Assembly (NCBI RefSeq): GCF_002813375.1
Contig: NZ_PHUJ01000003.1
Location: 5,208,001-5,272,000, forward strand
DNA: 64,000 bases
Reading direction: 5' to 3'
Source: Pseudonocardia alni
Lineage (GTDB): Bacteria > Actinomycetota > Actinomycetes > Mycobacteriales > Pseudonocardiaceae
This document shows positions 15,848 to 23,890 of this stretch, piece after piece (the stretch's first letter is position 1; every line of letters starts with the position of its first letter). The notes under the pieces were generated by a model. It was not told the DNA's origin. It did not search any database and saw only the letters and a list, made by a program, of their open reading frames with translations. The translations under genes and the position numbers were made by a program.

Positions 15848-16564
15848 ATGTCCGAGACGTTCGTGCTGGTGACCGGTGCCTGGCACGGGGGCTGGGCCTG
15901 GCGCCCGGTCGCCGAGCGGCTGCGTGCGGCGGGGCACCGCGTGCTGACCCCCACCCTGCCGGGGCTGCACGACGGTGACGACCCGACCCGCTACCGGCTG
16001 TCCGACACCGTGGACGCGGTCGTCGACCTGATCGAGTCGCACGACCTGACCGACGTGACTCTCGTCGGGCACAGCTGGGGCGGCTACGTGATCACCGGTG
16101 CCGCGCACCGGGTCTCCCCCCGGCTGCGCAAGCTCGTCTACTGGAGCGCGTTCGTGCCCGCCGCGGGCCGCTCGCTCAACGACGAGGTGCCCCCGCAGTA
16201 CCGGGAGCTGTTCGAGGGACAGGCCGCCGCCTCGGGCGACAACTCCGTGGCGCTGCCGTTCGAGGTGTGGCAGGGCGCATTCATGAACGACGCCGACGAG
16301 CCGGTCCAGCGCCTGGTGCACGAGCTCCTGGTGCCGCAGCCGCTGCAGTACTTCACCGAGACCGTGGAACCGATCGACCCGGCGACGTTCGGGGTGCCGG
16401 TGGCCTACGTGCTCTCGACCGAGGACGTCGCGCTGCCGCCCGGCGAGTACGGCTGGGATCGCTTCCCGCAGCGGCTCGGGGTCACCCCGGTCACCGTGCC
16501 GGGCAGCCACGAGGGCTGCTTCACCCGCCCCGACGCCCTGGCCGAGGCCCTGCTGAAGGCCTGA
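15848..16564 (+). CDS. Alpha/beta hydrolase, MES-type esterase
   Basis: A 238-residue cytosolic hydrolase. It starts SETFVLVTGAWHGGWAW, the oxyanion segment typical of plant methylesterases and hydroxynitrile lyases (MES/HNL subfamily). Nucleophile Ser76 is in VGHSWGGY and His221 is in PGSHEGCF. An Asp in the LSTEDVALP segment is the likely acid. It is divergent from the salicylate-hydroxylase-like gene, so hydrolysis of a salicylate ester (for example methyl salicylate, as in plant SABP2) to feed catechol formation is a reasonable inference. Other carboxylic esters or lactones cannot be excluded. The ATG at 15848 follows GACGAGGAGTGAGCG. Confidence 0.8.
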   Translation: MSETFVLVTGAWHGGWAWRPVAERLRAAGHRVLTPTLPGLHDGDDPTRYRLSDTVDAVVDLIESHDLTDVTLVGHSWGGYVITGAAHRVSPRLRKLVYWSAFVPAAGRSLNDEVPPQYRELFEGQAAASGDNSVALPFEVWQGAFMNDADEPVQRLVHELLVPQPLQYFTETVEPIDPATFGVPVAYVLSTEDVALPPGEYGWDRFPQRLGVTPVTVPGSHEGCFTRPDALAEALLKA

Positions 16565-16587
16565 GTCGCGTCCTGACCCACCGGAGC

Positions 16588-16612
16588 GGGCCCCCGGGTG
16601 TCCCGGGGGCCC
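16588..16612 (+). terminator. Strong GC hairpin after esterase gene
   Basis: An 11-base perfect stem (GGGCCCCCGGG with CCCGGGGGCCC) around a TGT loop, 24 bases after the stop codon and between convergent genes. There is no T-run, as is common in high-GC actinobacteria. Confidence 0.7.
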
Positions 16613-16640
16613 GTGCCCGTGCCCGTGCCCGTGCCCGTGC
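16613..16640. repeat. GTGCCC hexamer tandem repeat
   Basis: Four complete GTGCCC units plus GTGC directly abut the terminator hairpin. They lie outside any intact gene and are a likely slippage-prone microsatellite. Confidence 0.8.
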
Positions 16641-16646
16641 GGAGGG

Positions 16647-17481
16647 TCAGCCGGTCGGGGACTCCTGTGCGCCGTCACCGGGCGCCGGGTCCTGGCCGAG
16701 CTGGTTCGGCGGGAACCGCAGGGGCGGGAGCTCCTGCAGCGGCGCCTGCGGGGCGTTGCCCACCTCCGGCGGGAGCGGCGTGCCCTGCGCCGGGTTGCCG
16801 AGCGGCGCCAGCGGGTCGGCGGGCGCGAACGTCGCCGGCTTCGCCAGGCCACCGGAGTCGCTGCCGTCGAAGGTCTCGGTCCGGCCGCAGTCGTCGAGCA
16901 TGACGGTCAGCGGGCCGTCGGTGTGCACGTCGAGGCGGGCGTCGCACCCGACGCCGGCGCGCTCCGGATCGACGGTCACGGTGCCGACCCCGGCCGATCG
17001 GATCTCCAGCACGTCCTCGGCGTCGGCGTCGACCGGCGCGTCGAGGTGGCGGAACTCCCGCAGGTACGGGTTGACCGGCGAGAACGTCCCGGAGAGGTCG
17101 CCGTCCGCGATCGCGCGCTTCTGGTTCCGGTAGGGCGCCTCGAAGGGCTGGGGGAACCTAAAGGCCGCGTCGGAGAACGCCGACGACGGCGCCGCCGGGG
17201 TGCGTCGCGTCGGCGGGGTCCCATGCGGAGTGCGGCACGCGGATCCCGACCTGGCGCCGCTCGACGTCGACGTGCACCTGTGGTGCGTCGGGGTGGGGCC
17301 GCCCGGTGGGCGCGTCGACGATGTCGCCCCCGCTGCCGTGCACCGTCACGAACAGCCGGGCCGGCATGACGGTGTTCGCGCCGTGCGGGGCCTCGCGCGG
17401 GGTGTCCGAGCCGCCGAGCGCGAGGGTCAGGCCGAGCAGCCCGGTGACGGGCGACGACGACTCATCGTTAGCCCGAATGGA
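16647..17481 (-). pseudogene. Decayed secreted protein with glucodextranase C-terminal-like module
   Basis: Two reading frames on the minus strand join into one protein-like sequence. The upstream part (17481 to about 17195) encodes GLLGLTLALGGSDTPREAPH, then LFVTVHGSGGDIVDAP and VERRQVGIRVPHSAWDP. The downstream part (about 17195 to 16647) encodes AFRFPQPFEAPYRNQKRAI, then a region ending GVGTVTVDPERAGVGCDARL. These segments match my memory of large actinobacterial secreted proteins carrying a glucodextranase C-terminal module. Normally a longer stretch lies between SAWDP and the THPGGA segment, and several hundred residues lie before the last part. A frameshift near 17195, internal deletions and loss of the N-terminus (in-frame TAG at 17482-17484) show decay. 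No start codon with a ribosome site is visible. Confidence 0.65.
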
Positions 17482-17560
17482 CTAGGATCGTCCGGATCTG
17501 GCACGGCCCGGCATGGTTCTCCTGGTGTAGAAAAAACGTGAGCTACCACGAGGAGCGGCC

Positions 17561-18835
17561 GTGCCGAAGCGGGTGGACCACGAGCAGCGCCGGGGCGAGA
17601 TCGCCGACGCCGCCTGGCGGCTGATCGCCGAGCGCGGTCCGGACGCGGTCACGCTGCGGGAGGTCAGCGCGGCACTGGGGGTCGCACACGGGGCGCCGGC
17701 GCACTACTTCGCCGGCCGCGCCGCGATCGTGGAGTGCGCGTTCCGGCGGGCCCTCGACGACCTCGACGCCCGGGTGGCGCGGCGTGCGGCCGGGCTGTCC
17801 GGGGTGGCGGCGCTGCACATGTTCTGCGAGGAGGTCATCGCGCACACCGGGACGCCGTTCGCCCGGGTCGCGGCGTCCGGACCCGGGCCGGCCGCGGTCC
17901 TCGCGGAGGTGACCGCGCGGTGGCGGACCCGGCTGGCGGCCCGGATCGAGGAGGGCCGGCGGGCGGGCGGGATCGTCGCCCCGGCCCCCGACGGGGTGCT
18001 CGTGGAGCAGCTGCTGGCCCTGCTCCACGGGGTGCAGGCACTGGGCGAGCCGGGGTCCGGCGGAGCGGGGACGTCGCCGGGGTCGGGCGGATCGGGGGCC
18101 ACGCCGGGGCCGGGCGGAGCGGGGGCGGCGCCGGGCGAGGTGGTCGCCGCGTTCCTCGCGGGGCTCGGCGGCGGCGCGGCCCGGGCCGGGACCGCCGGGC
18201 CGGGCGGGGACCCGCCGGCAGCCGGGGCGCGGTCACCGGGCCGGGAGGCGGTCGCACGGGGCGGGGCCGACAACAGCATGAGCAGCGTGGACGACAGCGG
18301 GAACGGCAGCGGGAACGGCGCGGACGGGTTCCTCGCCTTCACCGACGTCGCGCTCGCCCGCGCCGGCGATCGGCTCCCCGGTACCGACCGCGAGGCCATG
18401 GCGCTGGTGCTGAACCTGCACCGGATCGCCGGCTCCCTGGTCTACGACCTCGAGTCGACCGTGCACCGCCCCGCCGGATGGAGCTGGTCGGCGTTCCGGC
18501 TGCTGTTCACGCTGTGGGTCGCGGGCGGGCAGGAGGCGGGCCGGGCGGCGGAGCTGTGCGGGATGAGCCGGGCCGCGGTGTCCAGCCTGGCCAACACCCT
18601 CGCCGCCGGTGAGCTGGTCCGGCGCACGCCCGCCGCCGGGGACCGGCGGACCGTGCACCTGTCGCTGACCGACGCGGGGACCGACCGGCTGGTCGCCGCG
18701 TTCGGCACCCACAACCGCCGTGAGTCGGAGTGGGCGGCGCTGCTCGGCGCCGACGACCTCGCCGCCCTGAACACCCTGCTCGTCCGCCTCGCCCGGGCGG
18801 CGCACCGGGCGGACTGGATCAACCGGCGGACCTGA
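17561..18835 (+). CDS. TetR-MarR fusion transcriptional regulator
   Basis: A 424-residue single reading frame with two complete regulator modules. Residues 1-150 are a TetR-type HTH and ligand domain (RRGEIADAAWRLIAERGPDAVTLREV, then HGAPAHYFAGR). Residues 160-240 are a Gly/Pro/Ala-rich linker containing repeated GSGGxG units. Residues about 250-424 are a MarR domain (LNLHRIAGSLVYDLE, winged helix GMSRAAVSSLANTLAAGELVRRTPAAGDRRTVHLSLT). The GTG at 17561 has GAGGAG upstream. An internal ATG at 18278 (residue 240) could start a separate MarR protein. It precedes an aromatic catabolic gene set and a symmetric site at 18906-18921, its likely target. Confidence 0.8.
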   Translation: MPKRVDHEQRRGEIADAAWRLIAERGPDAVTLREVSAALGVAHGAPAHYFAGRAAIVECAFRRALDDLDARVARRAAGLSGVAALHMFCEEVIAHTGTPFARVAASGPGPAAVLAEVTARWRTRLAARIEEGRRAGGIVAPAPDGVLVEQLLALLHGVQALGEPGSGGAGTSPGSGGSGATPGPGGAGAAPGEVVAAFLAGLGGGAARAGTAGPGGDPPAAGARSPGREAVARGGADNSMSSVDDSGNGSGNGADGFLAFTDVALARAGDRLPGTDREAMALVLNLHRIAGSLVYDLESTVHRPAGWSWSAFRLLFTLWVAGGQEAGRAAELCGMSRAAVSSLANTLAAGELVRRTPAAGDRRTVHLSLTDAGTDRLVAAFGTHNRRESEWAALLGADDLAALNTLLVRLARAAHRADWINRRT

Positions 18836-18905
18836 ACCGCTCGGCGCGCGCCGCCGGATCGGCCCTGGCGCCGGGCGGCGCGGCCCTCTACGGTCCTGCA
18901 CAAGT

Positions 18906-18921
18906 GATTCAACCTTTGATC
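18906..18921. promoter_or_regulatory. Symmetric site upstream of MBL hydrolase
   Basis: GATTCAACCTTTGATC contains a perfect TCAA-CCT-TTGA inverted core in an otherwise GC-rich gap, 86 bases before the GTG at 19007. MarR and TetR proteins bind such short palindromes. Assignment to the fusion regulator encoded just upstream is inferred. Confidence 0.5.
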
Positions 18922-19006
18922 GTCGGGGGTGCCCGGCCGGTCGGAGGTCCCGACGACGGGTCGCCGCGGTCGCCGCCCGTCTTCCGGCTCCGAGAGGACA
19001 CCCGCC

Positions 19007-19966
19007 GTGGCCAAGCCCTTCGCCTCCTCCGCCGACACCGCCGCCAAGGAGCAGACCCTCGAGGTGCTCGCGGACGGCGTCTACGCCCTCACCGCCGAGG
19101 GCGACCCGAACATCGGCGCGATCGAGGGGGAGGACTTCGTCGTCTGCTTCGAGGCCCTCGCCACCCCGGTCGCCGCCCGGAAGTGGCTCGCGATGCTGCG
19201 CGAGCACACCGACAAGCCGGTCCGGTACCTCGTGCTGTCGCACTACCACGCGGTCCGGGTGCTGGGCGCGAGCGCGTTCGACGCGCAGACCGTCGTCGCG
19301 CACGAGACGACCGCGGCCCTGATCGCCGAGCGTGGCATGGAGGACTGGGCCTCGGAGTTCGCGCGGATGCCGCGGCTGGCCGAGGCCGCCGACTCCGTGC
19401 CCGGACTCACCTGGCCGACGCTCACCTTCGCCGACCGTCTCACCCTCGACCTGGGCGGTGACCGCGGCGAGCTGGTGCTGCAGTTCCACGGCCGCGGCCA
19501 CACCGAGGGCGACATCACCGCCTGGCTGCCGCGGCACCGGATCCTGTTCGCCGGTGACCTCGTGGAGGCCCGGGCCGCGCTCTACACCGGTGACGCGTTC
19601 CACCGCGACTGGGCGGGCGACACCCTCGACCGGCTCGCCGCGCTCGGCACCGAGCAACTCGTCGGCGGGCGCGGCGCGGTCAGCCGCGGCCGCGCCGAGG
19701 TCGACGCCGCGATCGCCCAGACCCGCGGGTTCCTGCAGGTCATGATCCGGGAGGTCGGCGCGGTGCAGGGGCGCGGCGGCACGCTGAAGGAGGCGTTCGA
19801 GGCGACCCACGCCGCACTCGTCGACGACTACGGGCACTGGCCGATCTTCGAGCACTGTCTGCCGTTCGACGTCTCCCGGCTGTGGGACGAGCTGTCCGGT
19901 GTGGAGCGTCCGGTGATCTGGACCGCGGAACGCGACCAGGAGGTCTGGGCCCGGCTGCAGGGCTGA
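19007..19966 (+). CDS. MBL-fold hydrolase with altered metal motif (HxHxxR)
   Basis: A 319-residue metallo-beta-lactamase-fold protein. The usual HxHxDH is replaced by HYHAVR (His79, His81, Arg84), so the Asp/His of the second metal site are missing. The later motifs FHGRGHTEGDITAWL and FAGDLVEA are kept. I recall a subgroup with the same YHAVRVLGAS sequence encoded beside aromatic ring-cleavage genes, whose reaction is unclear. The GTG at 19007 follows GAGAGGACACCCGCC; the frame is open further upstream but has no better start. It is the first gene of a set with a flavin monooxygenase 25 bases downstream and a ring dioxygenase. A lactone or thioester hydrolase role is possible. Confidence 0.82.
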   Translation: MAKPFASSADTAAKEQTLEVLADGVYALTAEGDPNIGAIEGEDFVVCFEALATPVAARKWLAMLREHTDKPVRYLVLSHYHAVRVLGASAFDAQTVVAHETTAALIAERGMEDWASEFARMPRLAEAADSVPGLTWPTLTFADRLTLDLGGDRGELVLQFHGRGHTEGDITAWLPRHRILFAGDLVEARAALYTGDAFHRDWAGDTLDRLAALGTEQLVGGRGAVSRGRAEVDAAIAQTRGFLQVMIREVGAVQGRGGTLKEAFEATHAALVDDYGHWPIFEHCLPFDVSRLWDELSGVERPVIWTAERDQEVWARLQG

Positions 19967-19991
19967 GGCACCGGCGAGGGGAGGGAACCCC

Positions 19992-21734
19992 ATGTCGACG
20001 TCCGCCGCGCCGGCCTGGCCGTCGTCGCCCGTCCTGGTGCTCGGCGCCGGGCCGGTCGGGCAGACCACCGCGCTGCTGCTGGCCCGCCACGGCGTCCCGA
20101 CGGTCGTGCTGGACCGCCGGCCGGAGCGGGACCGGGCCGGGTCGAAGGCGATCTGTCAGCAGCGCGACGTCCTCGACGTCTGGGAGTCCGTCGGCGCCGG
20201 GCGCCGGATCGCCGACGAGGGCGTCACCTGGACCACCGCGCGCACCTTCCACCGCGACACCGAGCTGTTCGCCCACACCTTCGCCGAGCCGGGGCGGCCC
20301 GCGTTCCCGCCGTTCGTGAACCTCTCGCAGGCCCGGACCGAGCAGATACTCGACGAGCGGATCGCCGACGAGGCCCTGGTGGACCTGCGCTGGGGGCACG
20401 ACGTCGTCGGCGTGGAGCAGTCCGCCGACGGTGCCGCCGTCACCCTCGACGGCGGTGGGCGGGTCGCGGGGAGCTTCGTGGTCGTCTGTGCCGGTGCCCG
20501 CGGCGACGCGCTGCGCGAGTTGCTCGGGGTCACCTTCGAGGGCACCAGCTTCGACGACCGTTTCCTGATCTGCGACGTCCGCGCCGACCTCCCGGGGTGG
20601 GCCACCGAGCGCCGCTTCCACTTCGACCCGGCCGCGAACCCGGGCCGCCAGGTGCTGGTCCACCCCTGTCCGGACTCGACGTTCCGGATCGACTGGCAGG
20701 TCCCGGCCGGGTACGACCTCGACGCCGAGACCGCGTCCGGCGCGCTGGACGCCCGGATCCGCGCGGTCATCGGGGACGTCGACCACGAGGTGGTCTGGTC
20801 CTCGGTCTACCGGTTCCACTCGCGCGTGGTGGACCGGATGCGGTGCGGCCGGGTCCTGCTGGCGGGCGACGCGGCACACCTGGTGTCCCCGTTCGGTGCC
20901 CGCGGGCTGAACTCCGGCGTCGCCGACGCCGAGAACGCCGCCTGGAAGATCGCCTGGGTCGGCCGCGGCTGGGCGCCGGAGGAGCTCCTGGAGAGCTACC
21001 ACGCCGAGCGGCACGCGGCCGCCCGGGAGAACGTCGCCGTCACGACCGCGACGATGGACTTCCTGGTCCCGCGGGACGCGGAGCGGGTGCGGGCCCGCGC
21101 CGAGGTCCTCGCCGCGGCGGCGACCGACCCCGCGGCCCGGGCGCGGGTCGACTCGGGCCGGCTGGCCGAGCCGTTCTGGTACGTCGACTCCGCCCTGACC
21201 ACCGCCGACGCGCGTCGCCCGTTCGCCGGGCGCCCCGCCCGCGGCGAGGTCCCGCCCGCGGGACCGGGGGTGCTCGTCCCGGACGCCCCGGTGCGCTCCC
21301 CAGCCGGTCCGGGACGGCTGCGCGCGCTGGCCCGCGACGGGTTCCTGCTGCTCACCGGCCCACTGGCGGACGCGGACGCGGTCGCCGCAGCGGCGGCCGG
21401 TGCGCCCGGCCCGGTCCGGGTGCTCGCCCTCGCCGAGCTGGACGGCCGCACGGGCACCGGAGCCCTCGACGAGGACGGGGACGAGGACGGAGACGGGGAC
21501 GGAGACGGACGCGGTCCGACGGTGACGGCCGCCCTGGCCGCCCGGCCCGACGAGGTATGGCTGCTCCGCCCGGACGCCCACGTCGCCGCCGTGCTCGCCG
21601 CCCCGTCCCGCGACGACGTCGCGGCCGCCCTCGCCCGCGCGACCGCCCGCGGCACGACGGCGCCACCGCCACGGGCACGGACATCGAACGGACCGGAGGA
21701 GGGCCACGATGGCGTACTACAGGCGAGCCGGTGA
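19992..21734 (+). CDS. FAD-dependent aromatic ring hydroxylase (MhpA/PheA-like)
   Basis: A 580-residue class A monooxygenase of the 3-(3-hydroxyphenyl)propionate hydroxylase / pentachlorophenol monooxygenase size class. GAGPVG lies at 18-23, the GD motif (LLAGDAAHLVSPFGARGLNSGVADAENAAWK) near 290-320, and a thioredoxin-like C-terminal domain follows. An acidic run (DEDGDEDGDGDGDG) near residue 492 comes from a GACGGG-type repeat at 21470-21510 and is probably a surface loop expansion. The last 26 bases overlap the dioxygenase gene. Hydroxylating a phenolic acid to a homogentisate-like para-diol would fit the neighbour. The substrate is not known. Confidence 0.85.
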   Translation: MSTSAAPAWPSSPVLVLGAGPVGQTTALLLARHGVPTVVLDRRPERDRAGSKAICQQRDVLDVWESVGAGRRIADEGVTWTTARTFHRDTELFAHTFAEPGRPAFPPFVNLSQARTEQILDERIADEALVDLRWGHDVVGVEQSADGAAVTLDGGGRVAGSFVVVCAGARGDALRELLGVTFEGTSFDDRFLICDVRADLPGWATERRFHFDPAANPGRQVLVHPCPDSTFRIDWQVPAGYDLDAETASGALDARIRAVIGDVDHEVVWSSVYRFHSRVVDRMRCGRVLLAGDAAHLVSPFGARGLNSGVADAENAAWKIAWVGRGWAPEELLESYHAERHAAARENVAVTTATMDFLVPRDAERVRARAEVLAAAATDPAARARVDSGRLAEPFWYVDSALTTADARRPFAGRPARGEVPPAGPGVLVPDAPVRSPAGPGRLRALARDGFLLLTGPLADADAVAAAAAGAPGPVRVLALAELDGRTGTGALDEDGDEDGDGDGDGRGPTVTAALAARPDEVWLLRPDAHVAAVLAAPSRDDVAAALARATARGTTAPPPRARTSNGPEEGHDGVLQASR

Positions 21735-22908
21735 CGTCCCGCCGAAGCGGCACACCCAGCACCGGCGTCCCGACGGGACGCTCTACTACGAGGAGCTGAT
21801 GGGGGAGGAGGGCTTCTCCTCGGACTCCTCGCTGCTCTACCACGCGGGCGTCCCGTCGGCGATCGTCGACGCCACCCCCTGGGACCCGGGCGACCAGTCG
21901 CTGACCGACAACCGGCCGCTCCTCCCGCGCCACCTGCGGCTGCACGACCTCGGCACCCCGGACTGGAAGTCGGTCGACGTCGTGACCGGGCGCCGGCTGG
22001 TGCTCGGCAACGCCGACGTGCGGATCTCCTACGTCGTGGCGGGGGAGACCAGCCCGCTCTACCGCAACGCCGTCGGCGACGAGGTCGTCTACCTGGAGTC
22101 CGGGGCGGCGATCGTGGAGACCGTGTTCGGGGCGCTGGACGTGGCCGGGGGCGACTACGTCGTCCTCCCGCGGGCGACGACCCACCGCTGGGTCCCCACC
22201 GGGTCCGAGCCGCTGCGCGCCTACGCGATCGAGGCGTCGTCGCACGTCGCCCCGCCCAAGCGGTACCTGTCGCGCTACGGCCAGCTGCTCGAGCACGCCC
22301 CGTACTGCGAGCGCGACCTGCACGGACCGGGGGCGCCGCTGCTCGTCGAGCAGACCGACGTCGAGGTGCTGGTGAAGCACCGCGGCGGGCCCGACGGGAT
22401 CACCGGCACCCGCTACGTGGTGCCCACCCACCCGTTCGACGTCGTCGGCTGGGACGGCTGCCTGTACCCGTACACGTTCAACGTCGCCGACTTCGAGCCG
22501 ATCACCGGCCGCGTGCACCAGCCGCCGCCGGTGCACCAGGTCTTCGAGGGCTCCGGCTTCGTGATCTGCAACTTCGTGCCGCGCAAGGTCGACTACCACC
22601 CGCTCGCCGTGCCGGTGCCCTACTACCACGCCAATGTGGACTCCGACGAGGTCATGTTCTACTGCGGCGGCGACTACGAGGCCCGCAAGGGCTCCGGGAT
22701 CGGGCAGGGGTCGATCTCGCTGCACCCGGGCGGGCACAGCCACGGCCCGCAGCCCGGCGCGGTCGAGCGGGCGCTCGGCGCGGAGTCCTTCGACGAGCTC
22801 GCGGTCATGGTCGACACGTTCCGGCCGCTGGCCCTCGGTGAGGGCGGACGGGCCTGCGAGGACCCGTCGTACGCGTGGAGCTGGGCGGGGCGCGGTCCGG
22901 CCCGGTGA
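21709..22908 (+). CDS. Homogentisate 1,2-dioxygenase-like ring-cleavage enzyme
   Basis: A 399-residue cupin-fold dioxygenase of the HmgA family. The C-terminal half has the family signature FEGSGFVICNFVPRKVDYHP, PVPYYHANVDSDEVMFY (His307, Glu314) and HPGGHSHGPQPG (His339, 343, 345), which supply the iron and substrate residues. The length is slightly below the usual 430-440. Translation starts at the ATG at 21709 inside the end of the monooxygenase gene, with GGAGGAGGGCCACG as the ribosome site. Cleavage of homogentisate or a related hydroquinone acid to a maleyl product is expected. No maleylacetoacetate isomerase or fumarylacetoacetase lies nearby. Confidence 0.85.
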   Translation: MAYYRRAGDVPPKRHTQHRRPDGTLYYEELMGEEGFSSDSSLLYHAGVPSAIVDATPWDPGDQSLTDNRPLLPRHLRLHDLGTPDWKSVDVVTGRRLVLGNADVRISYVVAGETSPLYRNAVGDEVVYLESGAAIVETVFGALDVAGGDYVVLPRATTHRWVPTGSEPLRAYAIEASSHVAPPKRYLSRYGQLLEHAPYCERDLHGPGAPLLVEQTDVEVLVKHRGGPDGITGTRYVVPTHPFDVVGWDGCLYPYTFNVADFEPITGRVHQPPPVHQVFEGSGFVICNFVPRKVDYHPLAVPVPYYHANVDSDEVMFYCGGDYEARKGSGIGQGSISLHPGGHSHGPQPGAVERALGAESFDELAVMVDTFRPLALGEGGRACEDPSYAWSWAGRGPAR

Positions 22909-22921
22909 CCGGGCCGACCGC

Positions 22922-23890
22922 TCACCGGGCGGGGACGAGCACCGGCACCAGCCGTACCAGCACGACCAGGGCGACGAGTTCGACCAGGGTCTGGGTGACG
23001 ACGGCGAGCGGGGCGAGGGCGAGCGCGCCGGGCAGCGCCAGCGCGAGCGGCAGGACGACCAGCGAGTTGCGGGTCGTCACCGAGAACACCACCGCCCGGG
23101 TGGCCGGCACGTCCAGGCGGGCCACCCGGGCGGTGAGCAGACCGATCACCACGGCCGCGACGACGAACGCCAGGTAGAGCGGCACCAGCCGCACCAGGGT
23201 GAGCGCCTGCGCCCCGACGGCGGCGATCTGCGAGCCCACGACCGCGGTCAGGGTCGCCGCCATCAGCGGCACCATCGCCCCGGCGACGGCGCCCTCGACA
23301 CGGGCTGCGCGGCCGGTCGGGCGCCGTCGTCGCAGGCCCTGGACCAGGGCCGCCGCGGCCAGCGGGGCCAGGACCAGCACGAGGAACGCGTGCAGGAACG
23401 GCCCGGCCTCGACCACGGCGAGGACCTCCGGTCCGGCCGCGAGCCACAGGTAGCCGGGCAGCAGGAGCATCTGCGCGACCATCAGCAGCGGCGTCGCGGC
23501 GAGCATCTGCGCGCGGGCGCCGCCGGCGAGCCCGGTGAACACGACGACGTAGTCGATGCACGGCGTCAGCAGCACGAGCAGGACGCCCACGAGCAGGCCG
23601 CGGTCGTCGGCGACCCATCGCGACAGTCCGATCGCGACCGGCGGGACCACCACGGCGTTCGCCACCAGCACGACGACCGGGAATCGGGTGCCGGTCAGGG
23701 CCCGCACGAGGTCGACGAGCGGGACCGCGAGGAACGTCGCGAACAGCAGCAGCGCGAGCAGCGGGGTGACCGACGCGGCGAGCGCGGGCGCGACCCGCGG
23801 CGCGAGGAGACCGAGGAGCGCCCCGGCGAGGATCGCGGCCAGGTACAGCGCGACCTGGTGGCGGTCCCACCAGGCGACGAGCCGGCTCAG
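22922..23890 (-). CDS. Bile acid:sodium symporter (SBF/ACR3-like) family transporter
   Basis: About 323 residues with nine or ten hydrophobic helices, starting LVAWWDRHQVALYLAAILAGALLGLL. A conserved polar break VLLTPCIDYVVVFTGLAGG and a second one in FSVTTRNSLVVLPLALALPG match the two discontinuous helices of the SBF/ArsB-like arsenite-bile acid fold. The start is a problem. The family-like N-terminus begins around 23890, where only a CTG is available, overlapping the stop of the upstream trypsin-like gene. The next in-frame ATG is at 24079, inside that gene, and would add an unlikely Arg/Pro-rich leader. The substrate may be an organic anion; the link to the preceding catabolic genes is only proximity. 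Confidence 0.72.
   Translation of the reverse strand: MSRLVAWWDRHQVALYLAAILAGALLGLLAPRVAPALAASVTPLLALLLFATFLAVPLVDLVRALTGTRFPVVVLVANAVVVPPVAIGLSRWVADDRGLLVGVLLVLLTPCIDYVVVFTGLAGGARAQMLAATPLLMVAQMLLLPGYLWLAAGPEVLAVVEAGPFLHAFLVLVLAPLAAAALVQGLRRRRPTGRAARVEGAVAGAMVPLMAATLTAVVGSQIAAVGAQALTLVRLVPLYLAFVVAAVVIGLLTARVARLDVPATRAVVFSVTTRNSLVVLPLALALPGALALAPLAVVTQTLVELVALVVLVRLVPVLVPAR

Noticed and set aside
16613..16640. GTGCCC repeats as a CRISPR-like or origin iteron array
   Set aside because: Units are only six bases with no spacers; a simple microsatellite.
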